64,000 bases of DNA from Candidatus Bathyarchaeota archaeon (lineage in GTDB: Archaea > Thermoproteota > Bathyarchaeia > Bathyarchaeales > Bathycorpusculaceae). Shown here in pieces: positions 27,487 through 35,688 of this stretch. Where the stretch lies: positions 3,336-67,335 of the forward strand of contig JAOZIE010000001.1 in NCBI GenBank assembly GCA_026014485.1, given 5' to 3'. A program made the position numbers and the translations under genes. Position 1 is the first letter of the stretch. The number at the start of each line of letters is the position of its first letter. The notes below the pieces were generated by a model that was not told where the DNA came from, made no database searches, and saw nothing but the letters and a program-made list of their open reading frames with translations.

Positions 27487-27813
27487 GTGATTGAAGTCAC
27501 AAATGAAAGTGCGTTAGCAAAGCAGCTTAAGGAAAAACCAGATGTAGTTGCACTGTTTTACTCTTCGTGGTGTCCCTTCTGCCGCAGTTTCCTTTCAACA
27601 TTTAACAAGTACGCCAAAAAGCAGGGTGACGCAGAGTTTATTCGAGTTAAAATCGAAGAGGACGAAAATCCGCTGTGGGAAAACTACCAGCTGGAAGCGG
27701 TGCCATCAGTTATCCGCTTCGCGATGGGGCAAGTTTCTAGAAGGCTGGATTGCAGGCAAGGCGTTGGGCTAAACGAACAAGAGTTCACCCAGTGGCTTGC
27801 AACAAAAAAATAG
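27487..27813 (+). CDS. thioredoxin-family protein
   Basis: About 108 residues from the GTG at 27487, with AGAAGGGG 8 bases upstream. The track's 27403 start adds an unlikely basic leader. WCPFC is the redox motif at the start of the first helix, and AVPSVIRFAMG holds the cis-Pro. It is a cytosolic dithiol-disulfide reductase. The CPFC dipeptide differs from the canonical CGPC, so its redox potential may differ. Confidence 0.9.
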   Translation: MIEVTNESALAKQLKEKPDVVALFYSSWCPFCRSFLSTFNKYAKKQGDAEFIRVKIEEDENPLWENYQLEAVPSVIRFAMGQVSRRLDCRQGVGLNEQEFTQWLATKK

Positions 27814-27961
27814 CTCTGGCGAACAACTTTGTGAGGTTCTGTTTCGCCGTTTGGTCTGCGTCGGATTATTTGGAAGCTTCAACAAAGCGGCATTTCGCAC
27901 TTGAGAAATATGAAAATAAAAGTGGAGCGGTTGTCTTTTTGGGTTTTGCGTTTCTTGGGGG

Positions 27962-28150
27962 TTATGGGGGAAGTCTGCTTGATTGCTCGCCGTGTATGCC
28001 CCAGTTTGTTTTCGGGACGTCGTGTATGATTACCTGAACTTGGTCTGCTGTGACGCCGATTTGCTCGAAAGCCCTGGTTATGCCTTTGATTAAGGTGGCT
28101 TTTTGTTCGTTTGTTTTTCCTGCCCAAGCTTCAACAATGACTACTGGCAT
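27962..28150 (-). CDS. 4-oxalocrotonate tautomerase-family enzyme
   Basis: A 62-residue tautomerase. The start at 28150 gives MPVVIVEAWAGKT, so the catalytic Pro1 is exposed after Met removal. GGAGGTG lies upstream. The longer track start would bury Pro1 and is wrong. The C-terminal VIIHDVPKTNWGIHG is family-typical. It would isomerise an enol/keto acid of unknown identity. Confidence 0.93.
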   Translation of the reverse strand: MPVVIVEAWAGKTNEQKATLIKGITRAFEQIGVTADQVQVIIHDVPKTNWGIHGEQSSRLPP

Positions 28151-28313
28151 GGAAGCTTTTTCACCTCCGCTGTTCAAGCTGCGTTGTATTGTGGGTTGTC
28201 GGGGTTTTTACGTGTTGTGTTTCGCCTCTGGGAATATGTCGGAAACTGCAAGTTGACTCTTAAAGCTAAACGCGAAAGAAGAAGTCGTTGTGAGCTAAGG
28301 GAGAAAGCTTTGA

Positions 28314-28664
28314 ATGATGAGAATTAGAACGTACCCGACGATGATGCTTGCCTTGATGGGTTCCATGGACTGCTTAACCACGGTCATCGGCATACTGTAC
28401 TTTGGAGCAGTTGAGCTTAATCCGTTGATTTCTGGCGTAGTAAGCACCAATCTGCCAGCGTTTGTGGTTTTGAAGCTCACCACCACAGTGTTTGTCTGCC
28501 TAATTTTTGTTCAAGCAGAAAACATCCTGTTGAAGACCAAAGACAAAACAAGCAAGGCGTTCTCTTGGACACATAAGCTGCTTAAAGTGTCGTATGTGGG
28601 AGTTATCCTGTTCTTGGTTGTGGTGGTAGCCAACAACGTGCTGGTTTTGGCGAGGGCAATTTAG
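28314..28664 (+). CDS. DUF5658-like small membrane protein
   Basis: A 116-residue protein with three transmembrane helices. MDCLTTVIGI, ELNPLISG and FVVLKLTTTV match the archaeal DUF5658 pattern. Function unknown. The ATG follows TAAGGGAG. Confidence 0.75.
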   Translation: MMRIRTYPTMMLALMGSMDCLTTVIGILYFGAVELNPLISGVVSTNLPAFVVLKLTTTVFVCLIFVQAENILLKTKDKTSKAFSWTHKLLKVSYVGVILFLVVVVANNVLVLARAI

Positions 28665-28714
28665 CCGTTAGAGGCAGAACTGCTTTTAAAGACGCCAAGC
28701 GTAAAGGATGCGTA

Positions 28715-29098
28715 ATGCCAACGCATACACCAACACAAAGCGGCTTCAAAGTTGAAGTAGTTTCACTTATACTTGACAGGCAAACAGAGAAGGCGTTAGA
28801 GCTGCTTTCGGAAGCCTACAGCGTAGATGTCCCCAAGCTCAAGGTCGGGTTACCAAAGGGGCATGTTAGGAAAGCTTACGGAACCTACACCGCCAAAAAC
28901 CAGACAATAAGCGTTTTGAACAGCGACATCTTTGGCAACCCATTTGTAATTCTACACGAGTTTTATCATCATATACGCAGCCGAAACGTAGACAAACAGC
29001 ACAAGGGAACCGAGAAAAACGCGGATAAATTTGCTGTGGAATTTTTGCGGGAGTTCCAAGCGGCTGCTGCGAAGGCGGCTTTGGAAAAAGGTGCTTAA
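28715..29098 (+). CDS. small HExxH zinc metallopeptidase-like protein
   Basis: A 127-residue protein. HEFYHH (His81, Glu82, His85) is an HExxH zinc site at the start of the C-terminal half, followed by KNADKFAVEFL, where an acidic residue may be the third ligand. This is the layout of minimal gluzincin or ImmA-like domains. No signal peptide, so cytosolic. It overlaps the convergent JAMM gene by 4 bases. Confidence 0.7.
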   Translation: MPTHTPTQSGFKVEVVSLILDRQTEKALELLSEAYSVDVPKLKVGLPKGHVRKAYGTYTAKNQTISVLNSDIFGNPFVILHEFYHHIRSRNVDKQHKGTEKNADKFAVEFLREFQAAAAKAALEKGA

Positions 29099-29511
29099 CG
29101 GTTTTCGCTGGTTTCGTTGGTTACCTGCAGGGGCAGTTTTTCCCCGTTTGAGTCGTATGCGGCAACGCACGTTTCTCCTGTGAAGGGGTAACCCACAATC
29201 ATCAGGATTCTGCCAAAAAAGTAGTTGAGGTCAACATGGCTTGGCGAGATGTTTCCAGAGGGGTGGCTGTGTACAGTGCCGATTAAGCTGAAATCGCCCG
29301 GAAGCAAGTACGGGTTGAAATGTGCGTATCCTTCGCCGTGGATGGTGAAGGGCGCCAAAACCAAGTCGGTGATGCGGATGACGCCTTTCTTTTTCTTGCC
29401 GCGAAGCATCAAAAAGCTTTCTCGTGGGTAAAGCTGCTTTGCACCCGCGAAAATGGCATCTAAGATTTCCCGCGGAATCTGCACCGTTGTGGCTTCTGGC
29501 ATAGCAACCAA
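29095..29511 (-). CDS. JAMM/MPN-domain metalloprotease
   Basis: A 138-residue Mov34/MPN protein. The zinc motif HSHPSGNISPSHVD (His81, His83, Asp94) and Glu31 in PRESFLML are complete, so it should be an active isopeptidase-type enzyme. Archaeal relatives cleave ubiquitin-like SAMP conjugates or release sulfur carriers. No ubiquitin-like gene lies in the window. The space from 29512 to the tRNA at 29923 holds no gene I can support. Confidence 0.92.
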   Translation of the reverse strand: MVAMPEATTVQIPREILDAIFAGAKQLYPRESFLMLRGKKKKGVIRITDLVLAPFTIHGEGYAHFNPYLLPGDFSLIGTVHSHPSGNISPSHVDLNYFFGRILMIVGYPFTGETCVAAYDSNGEKLPLQVTNETSENR

Positions 29512-29922
29512 AGAAGGCGTTTAGGTTATTTACTTTTACCATGACGGCTGGAGCTTTCCACTAGCCACCAAACCATCAGCGAGCCCTATGTGTGCAGGCA
29601 ACAATTACGCCACCAAACAGACCCGCCCCGTAGAAGATGCAAACTTGGGTTATTTTCTGTTTCTTGTCAATTGGCTGCCCCCCTCGTTTTTGGCAGGCTT
29701 TGCAGCGGGCTGCTTTTTTGATTTAGAACGCAAAACGGGTTTATTCCATGTCTAGAAAAGGGTGAAAAAGGCAAAATCTGGCTGAAAAAGGGTCAAACGA
29801 CAGCGACATATTCGCGTAGCCTCAACTCTGCCAAAGCCAAACGCCCCAGAACTACGCCTTTTCCGCGCGTGGATGTCGGTAAAGATTTTAAGCAGCGCAC
29901 CGTAGAAAAAGTGCAAACATGT

Positions 29923-30007
29923 GCCGAGGTGGCAGAGTGGTTAACGCGCGGGCCTTGAGAGCCCGTGGATCTTACGGTCCGCAGGGGTTCGAATCCCTTC
30001 CTCGGCG
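29923..30007 (+). tRNA. tRNA-Ser(TGA)
   Basis: A complete type II tRNA. The acceptor stem is GCCGAGG/CCTCGGC, the anticodon stem-loop CGGGC-CTTGAGA-GCCCG gives anticodon TGA (reads UCA, Ser), a variable arm follows, and the T-loop is TTCGAAT with a G discriminator. CCA follows at 30008-30010. Its 3' end is the left attachment site of the integrated element. Confidence 0.97.
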
Positions 30008-30009
30008 CC
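29978..30009 (+). repeat. attL: tRNA-Ser 3'-end direct repeat
   Basis: The last 30 bases of tRNA-Ser plus two more (TCCGCAGGGGTTCGAATCCC...) recur in direct orientation at 33241-33272, with 2 mismatches in 32. This pattern marks site-specific integration of an element into a tRNA gene that keeps the gene intact. Confidence 0.8.
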
Positions 30010-30187
30010 AAATTGTTCAAAGCAGCCCGAATTAAGCGCTGATTATCGTTACTGAATTCTGTAACGCCGTTACAGTTTTCCGTAATGCTCACCACTGCGC
30101 GCTATAGCAAAATAAGTTGCTCGTGCCAGATGTGCAGTGTTAGTTTTTATGCGATAACGCAACACACGACCGTAATCACACGCAGTC

Positions 30188-30199
30188 ACTTTTATAAGC
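30188..30199 (+). promoter_or_regulatory. possible TATA box inside the integrated element
   Basis: ACTTTTATAAGC is a good TATA match in the 389-base stretch between the tRNA and the DUF2085 gene. A 43-codon ORF (30231-30362, MKKLLIGSVEHSK...) follows, but lacks further support; the transcript may simply be the leader of the DUF2085 gene. Confidence 0.35.
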
Positions 30200-30399
30200 A
30201 AATTTGGAGGGACTCGAGCGTAAAAAGAGAATGAAGAAGCTATTAATAGGTTCAGTCGAGCACAGTAAGTGCAGACAAAAAGGGTACGACATTGTAACCT
30301 TAATTCGTCTCCATGTGGTTTCCAAGTTGAAAAGTAGGAAAAAGACCCTAAAGGGAGGGTAGCAGGGTAAAACGAAATTGGCGTTTTCTATTATTCTTA

Positions 30400-30855
30400 A
30401 TGATTTCGCATCATCCCCCAGAAAGATTACATCACACCCTTCGCATAAGTGTTAGGAGAAAAAGTATTTACCTTTGTTCAAGATGCACAGGTACAATTTT
30501 AGGAATAATAACGATTTTTGTAGCTAATGCCTTCGGGCTAAGACTACCAATAGAGTGGTATCTCCCGGTTATTTCCCTTTTACCATTGATGGCTACTGTT
30601 GATTGGTTTACGCAGAGCGCCAAATTAAGAGAAAGCAAAAACTCGCTACGAGTTAGTTCTGGATTCCTATTAGGCAACTCAGAAGCATTATTTTTGTTAT
30701 TGATAATTGATGGCTTTTTCTTGAAGTTTTTAATTGCTTTAGGAATAGCCGCAACGTACGCCTTTTCAATATACCTAATTGCAGCTAAAACCAAATGTTT
30801 AGATCCATACCTTAATGAAATAAATCAAATTCAGAACAATTCTGAGTCAAAATAA
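30400..30855 (+). CDS. DUF2085-like membrane protein
   Basis: A 151-residue membrane protein. The N-terminal HHPPERLHHTLRI and YLCSRCTGTILGI match DUF2085, whose conserved cysteines suggest metal or redox chemistry. Four hydrophobic helices follow. Function unknown. It is the first clear gene of the integrated element, and its codon use is more AT-rich than its neighbours outside the element. Confidence 0.75.
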   Translation: MISHHPPERLHHTLRISVRRKSIYLCSRCTGTILGIITIFVANAFGLRLPIEWYLPVISLLPLMATVDWFTQSAKLRESKNSLRVSSGFLLGNSEALFLLLIIDGFFLKFLIALGIAATYAFSIYLIAAKTKCLDPYLNEINQIQNNSESK

Positions 30856-31008
30856 TGAGTTTTGGATTACAGATCGCAAATAACAGGCGTTCGCAAAAAA
30901 ATCTCGCGGGCTATTGTTTAAAAGTTGCAAAGGGTTTGCCAAAGTAAATTCCATGCAAAAGCTTAAATCCTCATAGCCACAACTTTCAACCCAAGTTGGG
31001 ACTTAAAC

Positions 31009-31224
31009 ATGACACAAGTTGAAACAAGACAGTACAGCCTCGCTATCTTAATAATTTTGGTACTTTTCTGCTGGCCTGCAGCTATTCTATACTATTTCAC
31101 CAGACCGAAAATTATCACACAGCAAGGCGGACCTCAGTCCTATAGTAGAGTCTGCCCTCAATGCGGACGCATAATATCGGAAAACGTAAAATTTTGCCCA
31201 GGATGCGGCAAACAACTAAATTAA
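31009..31224 (+). CDS. single-pass zinc-ribbon membrane protein
   Basis: A 71-residue protein. One transmembrane helix (about 9-30) is followed by a cytoplasmic zinc ribbon, CPQCGRII...CPGCGKQLN, ending in the common archaeal/bacterial 'zinc_ribbon_2' form. Function unknown. It is cargo of the integrated element. Confidence 0.8.
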   Translation: MTQVETRQYSLAILIILVLFCWPAAILYYFTRPKIITQQGGPQSYSRVCPQCGRIISENVKFCPGCGKQLN

Positions 31225-31335
31225 ATCAAAAATATTTTTTTTATTTCACACAGTTCTATGAATATTCAGCTTGCTCAAACTAACGTTAATGGCAAAGTTA
31301 GCTATCGAAAGAAGACACCCTTATCTGATCGAAGG

Positions 31336-31345
31336 GCATAAATAG
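31336..31345 (+). promoter_or_regulatory. possible TATA box of the ABC exporter
   Basis: GCATAAATAG lies about 50 bases before the ATG of the ABC ATPase in a non-coding gap. Confidence 0.4.
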
Positions 31346-31391
31346 GGTACAAAGGAAATATCGAGACTAACTAAACAGCAGGGCAAAAAAT

Positions 31392-32363
31392 ATGGCAAGC
31401 AATTCCCCCAACGTTAACACCCCATTTGTTGTTCTTCGCGGTGTGTCAAAAAACTATAACAACTTCAATGCTTTAAACAATGTTTCCTTCGAAATCAAAG
31501 AAGGCGAAATCTTCGGATACATCGGTCCAAATGGTGCCGGAAAAACCACAACTATGAAAATTTTAGTTGGTTTACTCAGCGATTTCCAAGGCGAAGTTTT
31601 CATAGGCGGTTACCAAGTTCCCACGCAGAAGGAGGAGATTCACAAGTTGCTAGGATACCTCCCACAGAACGTTGCCTTCCAAGAGTGGCGAACAGTCAAT
31701 CATGCGTTGAAAACATTAGGAAAACTTTCAGGTCTAAGCGACGTAGAAGTTGAAAATCGCATTCCCGAGATTTTGGACACGCTTTCTCTGGATGATGTTC
31801 GCTACAAGAAGATTTCACAGCTATCTGGAGGCATGATCCAGAAGGTTGGGTTAGCACAGGCGCTTCTTCATGACCCAAAACTATTGATTTTGGATGAGCC
31901 TTTGGGTGGACTTGATCCACTCAGCCGCCATCAGTTCAAGGAGATTGTTATAAAACTCGGAAAGCAAGGAACAACCATCCTTTTCTCCTCACATATACTT
32001 AGTGATGTTCAGGATGTTGCTGACCGAATAGGAATTATTAGTCACGGAAAAATCAAGCAGATTGGAACGTTAAATGATTTGAAATCTCAGGTGGGTACGC
32101 AGAAGAATGTTGAGGTGCGCCTGTCTTATGCCAGCGAAAAATGGCGGGAATTTAAGTCCATCAAGAACGTATATAAGGTTGAGCAGACTTCTCCCGGAAG
32201 AGTTTTGGTGAATTTTGAAGAAAGTGCTGACGAAGACCAAGTCGTCAACGACCTTGTCCAAAGCATAGCTAAACTTGGCATTCGAATAAAAGGAATAACG
32301 TTATTGTCGCCTTCGCTGGATGAAGTTTATCTCAACCACGTTCAGGAGGGTGAATCTACATGA
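31392..32363 (+). CDS. ABC-2 type exporter, ATP-binding subunit
   Basis: A 323-residue ATPase of the CcmA/NodI type. Walker A is GPNGAGKTT (45-53), the Q-loop is in LGYLPQN, the signature is LSGGM, Walker B is LLILDEPLGGLDP and the H-loop is in ILFSSHI. The C-terminal ~90 residues are the usual ABC-2 regulatory extension. It overlaps the permease gene by 4 bases (ATGA). Substrate unknown; drugs, peptides or lipids are typical. Cargo of the integrated element. Confidence 0.95.
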   Translation: MASNSPNVNTPFVVLRGVSKNYNNFNALNNVSFEIKEGEIFGYIGPNGAGKTTTMKILVGLLSDFQGEVFIGGYQVPTQKEEIHKLLGYLPQNVAFQEWRTVNHALKTLGKLSGLSDVEVENRIPEILDTLSLDDVRYKKISQLSGGMIQKVGLAQALLHDPKLLILDEPLGGLDPLSRHQFKEIVIKLGKQGTTILFSSHILSDVQDVADRIGIISHGKIKQIGTLNDLKSQVGTQKNVEVRLSYASEKWREFKSIKNVYKVEQTSPGRVLVNFEESADEDQVVNDLVQSIAKLGIRIKGITLLSPSLDEVYLNHVQEGEST

Positions 32364-33025
32364 AACTGTCCCTGCTGTATATGGATGAGTTACGAGGATT
32401 CTACAAGTCTAAGGTTATGCTTTTCCTCTGGATAGGCTTGCCCATCATTGCCGTTTTGTTCCGCTTCGTCCAGTATGGAACTACGGGACAAACGATTTCC
32501 TTCACCGTCGTATCCGCGCTTGTAGTTTCCAGCCTTGCCGGAACGCTCGCCTCAGTTATGCTGTCGGTTTCCATAATTAATGAAAAGAACAGACATGTCT
32601 ACGAACTATTCCTCATCAGACCACTTAAGCGGCGAGCCATAATCTTGGCAAAGTTTCTATCGGTATACACATGTGTCGCTATAGCCAGTTTTATAGCAGT
32701 TTTTGTTGGCGTGGGAATTGACTACTTAACGACCGGTGTACTTTCAACCACAGTAATCAATAATCTTGGTCAGTCATTAACCATAAGCCTCTCCCTAGTG
32801 GCAATAGCATGCGCAGCAGGCGTTCTCATAGGTGTTGCCGCGTCTTCCGTTCTCGTTGGAGCTATACTGGTGATATACGGAGGAAACCAAATATCGGTCC
32901 TACCTTTGGTGCCCACACTACTTAACATATCTAACGCAGTACTATGCACAATTGGCTTAGCAACACTAACCACAACTCTACTCTTAGCAGTTGCTATAGG
33001 TCTGTTTGAAAGAAAACAATTCTGA
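32360..33025 (+). CDS. ABC-2 type exporter, permease subunit
   Basis: A 221-residue protein with six predicted transmembrane helices, a short loop carrying NEKNRHVYELFLIRPLKRR (the ABC-2 coupling region) and no soluble domain. It pairs with the ATPase by translational coupling. It is shorter than many ABC-2 permeases, so it probably works as a homodimer. Confidence 0.9.
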   Translation: MKLSLLYMDELRGFYKSKVMLFLWIGLPIIAVLFRFVQYGTTGQTISFTVVSALVVSSLAGTLASVMLSVSIINEKNRHVYELFLIRPLKRRAIILAKFLSVYTCVAIASFIAVFVGVGIDYLTTGVLSTTVINNLGQSLTISLSLVAIACAAGVLIGVAASSVLVGAILVIYGGNQISVLPLVPTLLNISNAVLCTIGLATLTTTLLLAVAIGLFERKQF

Positions 33026-33028
33026 GTG

Positions 33029-33190
33029 TTACTACTGCTCCATCACTAAACCAAAGACATGCACTACGTTATGCAACGCTTAGACCACAAAAATATCAAA
33101 AACACCGCACTATATGTGCAACTCGAAGAAGCACTGTTTCAAGGCGAGACAAGATATGTTTCAAAGGTTGCCAAGACTTCAGGAACGTTC
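33029..33190 (+). pseudogene. tyrosine-recombinase (integrase) C-terminal remnant
   Basis: The reading frame LHH*TKDMHYVMQRLDHKNIKNTALYVQL, then RYVSKVAKT, matches the end of archaeal tyrosine integrases ('YHKTKDILYVMQ.LGHKNIKNT..Y.QL'). It keeps the His and the catalytic Tyr of the LGHK-NT-Y block. An in-frame TAA at 33047-33049 replaces a Gln/Lys codon, Gly of LGHK is Asp, and homology stops after KVAKT. The rest of the integrase is gone. The track ORF 33059-33340 is this remnant plus read-through into the att repeat. Confidence 0.7.
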
Positions 33191-33240
33191 AAATCAACGC
33201 CGCAGGTGAAGATTGGCAGCGTTTTACGGTATTGCTCCAG

Positions 33241-33272
33241 TCCGCAAGGGTTTGAATCCCTTCCTCGGCGCC
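33241..33272 (+). repeat. attR: partial copy of the tRNA-Ser 3' end
   Basis: TCCGCAAGGGTTTGAATCCC... matches 29978-30009 at 30 of 32 positions. It keeps a paired T-stem (AAGGG/CCCTT), but no upstream half of a tRNA precedes it, so it is not a functional tRNA. It marks the right end of the integrated element. Confidence 0.8.
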
Positions 33273-33342
33273 TCCTTCTTTCCAAACAAGAATCAGTTGA
33301 AGTGCAAGTAGCATACTCAGGTTTCAACTGTTTAGCTTAAAA

Positions 33343-33759
33343 CTACAGACGTGCTTTGGGCTGTGGCCTTTGGGTGAGGACGGATACTTTGATTTGGTTT
33401 ATTTGTTCGTTTTGTCGTAGGTTGTCGACGAATTTTCTGATGAGTGCTGCTTGGCCTTTTAGGATTATGACTTCTAGGCAGAAGCCTTCGTGTACGTGTG
33501 CGTGTAGGAAAGTGGAGACTAGGCCTGCGTAGATGTGTTGGGCTTCTAGTAGGCGTCGGCGGTCGGCGTTTTCTCGGTAGATGATGGTTATGGTTGCGGC
33601 GGCTTCGCCTTGGAGTTCTTCGATTTTTAGGTCTTCAGTTAGGTATAGGCGTAGTGCTTGCCGTATGATTTCGGAGCGGCTCATGAAGCCTTTGTCTTTT
33701 ATTGTTGTGTCGACTTGTTTTAGTAGCATGTCGGGTATTGATAGGCTGATGATAGTCAT
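33343..33759 (-). CDS. nikR: NikR-like metal-responsive regulator
   Basis: A 138-residue ribbon-helix-helix plus ACT-like regulator. The N-terminal strand IISLSIPDMLLKQVD and helix SRSEIIRQALRLYL bind DNA. The four nickel ligands of NikR are all present: His75, His86, His88 and Cys94 (AQH... LHAHVHEGFCLEV). By family, it represses nickel import when nickel is plentiful. It is divergent from the ZnuABC-like importer, its likely target. Confidence 0.9.
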   Translation of the reverse strand: MTIISLSIPDMLLKQVDTTIKDKGFMSRSEIIRQALRLYLTEDLKIEELQGEAAATITIIYRENADRRRLLEAQHIYAGLVSTFLHAHVHEGFCLEVIILKGQAALIRKFVDNLRQNEQINQIKVSVLTQRPQPKARL

Positions 33760-33803
33760 GCTGGTTCACCTTTAAGGGATTAGGGCGGGGCAACTAATAT
33801 GTT

Positions 33804-33863
33804 TTATTAAGTTTCAGCCATATGCAATGTCCTTTTTATTAATGTAATCAAAATCCTTAATAA
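33804..33863. promoter_or_regulatory. candidate NikR operator and importer promoter
   Basis: Between nikR and the importer, TTATTAA (33804-33810 and 33836-33842) faces TTAATAA (33857-33863). The last two form a 7-14-7 inverted repeat, near the geometry of two NikR half-sites. They also resemble TATA elements, so the operator may overlap the promoter. GAGGGGGAA follows as ribosome-binding site. Confidence 0.4.
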
Positions 33864-33885
33864 GACAGAGGGGGAATGAACGATT

Positions 33886-34845
33886 ATGAATAGAAAACAA
33901 AAAACGCTAATCGCCACCACCATCATCGTAATCATAGCCATCGCCGCAGCATCAGCACTCCTCATTGCACCCCCCAAATCAGCCAACCTCAAAATCGTCG
34001 CCACCTTCTACCCCCTCGCCTTCCTAAGCCACGAAATAGGCGGAGACCACATCGAAGTAATCCAGCTAGTGCCAAACAACACCGAATTACACTCTTGGGA
34101 ACCCACCGCCTCCCACATAGTAGCCACCGAAGACGCGGACATAATAGTCTGCAACGGCGCAGGCGCAGACCACTGGATGGAAGAAGACATTTTGCCATCG
34201 CTTTCCAATTCAAAAACGCGAACAGTTGTAGTAACCACCAACGGCTTAAACCTCGTACTGAGCGACTCTGAGGAGCATGAGGAAGAAACCCACGAAGAAG
34301 AGCATGAACATGGCCTCTACGACCCGCACACTTGGCTAAGTCCCTACATGGTTAAGCTGCAAGCTGAAAAAATCTACAACGCCATCGTACAGGCTGACCC
34401 CGCCCACGAAAGCGACTACCAAGAAAGATGGCTGAACCTAAAAAGCACGCTGGAGCAGTTAGATGCCCAATACGCGGAGGGGCTTTCCACTAAACAGAAG
34501 GATGCAATTTTTGTTTCCCACGCAGCCTACGGTTACCTTGCAAGCAGATACGGATTTGAGCAGCACGGCGTGATAGGTTTAACGGCGGATGAGCAGCCAA
34601 GCGCCGCCACAATCGGCAACATCGTAAACCTGATGATTGAACATGAAACATACGTGGTCTACGTTGACCCCGTCTATTCAAGCCAATACGCGCAAACCCT
34701 CAAAAACGAGTTACAAACGCAAACTGGGCAGCAAGTTACAATTCTGGAACTGTATTTGATGCTGGGTCCAACAGGCGACAAAGACTATTTTGGACAGATG
34801 CAGACAAACTTAGCTAACTTAGAGACAGGACTGCAAGCTAAATAA
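33886..34845 (+). CDS. metal ABC importer, substrate-binding lipoprotein/anchored protein (ZnuA-like)
   Basis: A 319-residue cluster A-I binding protein. An N-terminal membrane helix (about 8-28) anchors it outside. Metal-site segments are LHSWEPTASH, DPHTWLSP, SHAAYGYLASRYG and YVDPVYSSQ. An acidic/His loop (EEHEEETHEEEHEHG) between the first and second motifs is typical of zinc binders. The family moves zinc or manganese; the NikR neighbour raises nickel as an alternative. First gene of a three-gene importer operon. Confidence 0.92.
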   Translation: MNRKQKTLIATTIIVIIAIAAASALLIAPPKSANLKIVATFYPLAFLSHEIGGDHIEVIQLVPNNTELHSWEPTASHIVATEDADIIVCNGAGADHWMEEDILPSLSNSKTRTVVVTTNGLNLVLSDSEEHEEETHEEEHEHGLYDPHTWLSPYMVKLQAEKIYNAIVQADPAHESDYQERWLNLKSTLEQLDAQYAEGLSTKQKDAIFVSHAAYGYLASRYGFEQHGVIGLTADEQPSAATIGNIVNLMIEHETYVVYVDPVYSSQYAQTLKNELQTQTGQQVTILELYLMLGPTGDKDYFGQMQTNLANLETGLQAK

Positions 34846-34878
34846 AGCAGCTATATAAACAAGGAACATGACCAATTA

Positions 34879-35688
34879 GTGACGGAAACAGGAACCATGC
34901 GCCCAACCAGCAGCCCCATTTTAGAAGCATTAAACGTTGAGGTATCTCGAAACAGCGACATAGTGATTGAAAATGCAAGTTTCTCAATAAACAGAGGCGA
35001 CTACGTGGGCATCGTTGGACCCAACGGCGGAGGCAAAACCACGCTTATACTGGCCCTCCTCAACTTTTTGCCCCACACCAAAGGCACTATCCGCTTATTC
35101 GGCTCAGACATCGACAAGTTCGCGTCATGGGAAAAAGTGGCATACATTTCTCAGCAGGCAACCAACTTTGAAAAGCATTTCCCGCTAACGGTAAGGGAGC
35201 TTGTTTCTTTGGGGTGCATACGGAAAGGAAACATCGGGCGAAGATTCGAATATGAAGATTGGGAAGCAGTTGATGAAAGCATAAGGTTCATGGGGTTAAC
35301 CGACGTCGCACACAGACGCATCGGACAGTTATCTGGAGGACAAAAGCAAAGGGTCTTTGTCGCCAAAGCCTTAGCAAGAAACCCCGAAATAATCTTTTTA
35401 GATGAGCCAGTGGTGGGGGTTGACTCCGCGACGCAAGAAAAATTCTACAAGAAACTCAGCGACCTCAACGCCGAAAAACAAACCACCATCCTAATGGTTA
35501 CACACGATTTAACCTCCGTGTTTTGCCGAATGTCCAAGGTGCTATGCGTCAACAAAAAAGTAGAAACAGCGCAGATAACACAGGAGCTTGACCCGAACAC
35601 ACTTCTGAAAAAAGCCTACGGCGAACACTTCCACTTCGTATTCCACAAACATGAATGCACAGGTGTCTTTGAACGTGACAGCCGTTAA
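34879..35688 (+). CDS. metal ABC importer, ATP-binding subunit (ZnuC-like)
   Basis: A 269-residue ATPase. Walker A is GPNGGGKTT, signature LSGGQKQRVFVAKAL, Walker B IIFLDEPVVGVD, H-loop VTHDL. The Q-loop is in AYISQQ. Start is GTG 34879 or ATG 34897. The C-terminus has a His-rich EHFHFVFHKHEC that could touch metal. It overlaps the permease gene. Confidence 0.94.
   Translation: MTETGTMRPTSSPILEALNVEVSRNSDIVIENASFSINRGDYVGIVGPNGGGKTTLILALLNFLPHTKGTIRLFGSDIDKFASWEKVAYISQQATNFEKHFPLTVRELVSLGCIRKGNIGRRFEYEDWEAVDESIRFMGLTDVAHRRIGQLSGGQKQRVFVAKALARNPEIIFLDEPVVGVDSATQEKFYKKLSDLNAEKQTTILMVTHDLTSVFCRMSKVLCVNKKVETAQITQELDPNTLLKKAYGEHFHFVFHKHECTGVFERDSR

Larger units (their letters stand above)
29978..33272 (+). 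mobile_element. decayed integrative element in tRNA-Ser
   Basis: A 3.3-kb segment bounded by the tRNA-Ser 3' end and its direct copy, with an integrase remnant just inside the right end. Cargo: DUF2085 protein, zinc-ribbon membrane protein and a two-gene ABC-2 exporter. No replication gene or intact integrase is left, so it should no longer move by itself. Confidence 0.7.

Noticed and set aside
29793-30095. 100-residue ORF antisense to tRNA-Ser
   Set aside because: It is the complement of the tRNA gene.
30231-30362. 43-codon ORF in the integrated element
   Set aside because: Follows a TATA-like element but lacks a ribosome-binding site and any recognisable sequence; left as possible leader.
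33241-33272. Second functional tRNA-Ser
   Set aside because: Only the T-arm and acceptor 3' strand are present; there is no D-arm, anticodon arm or 5' acceptor strand.
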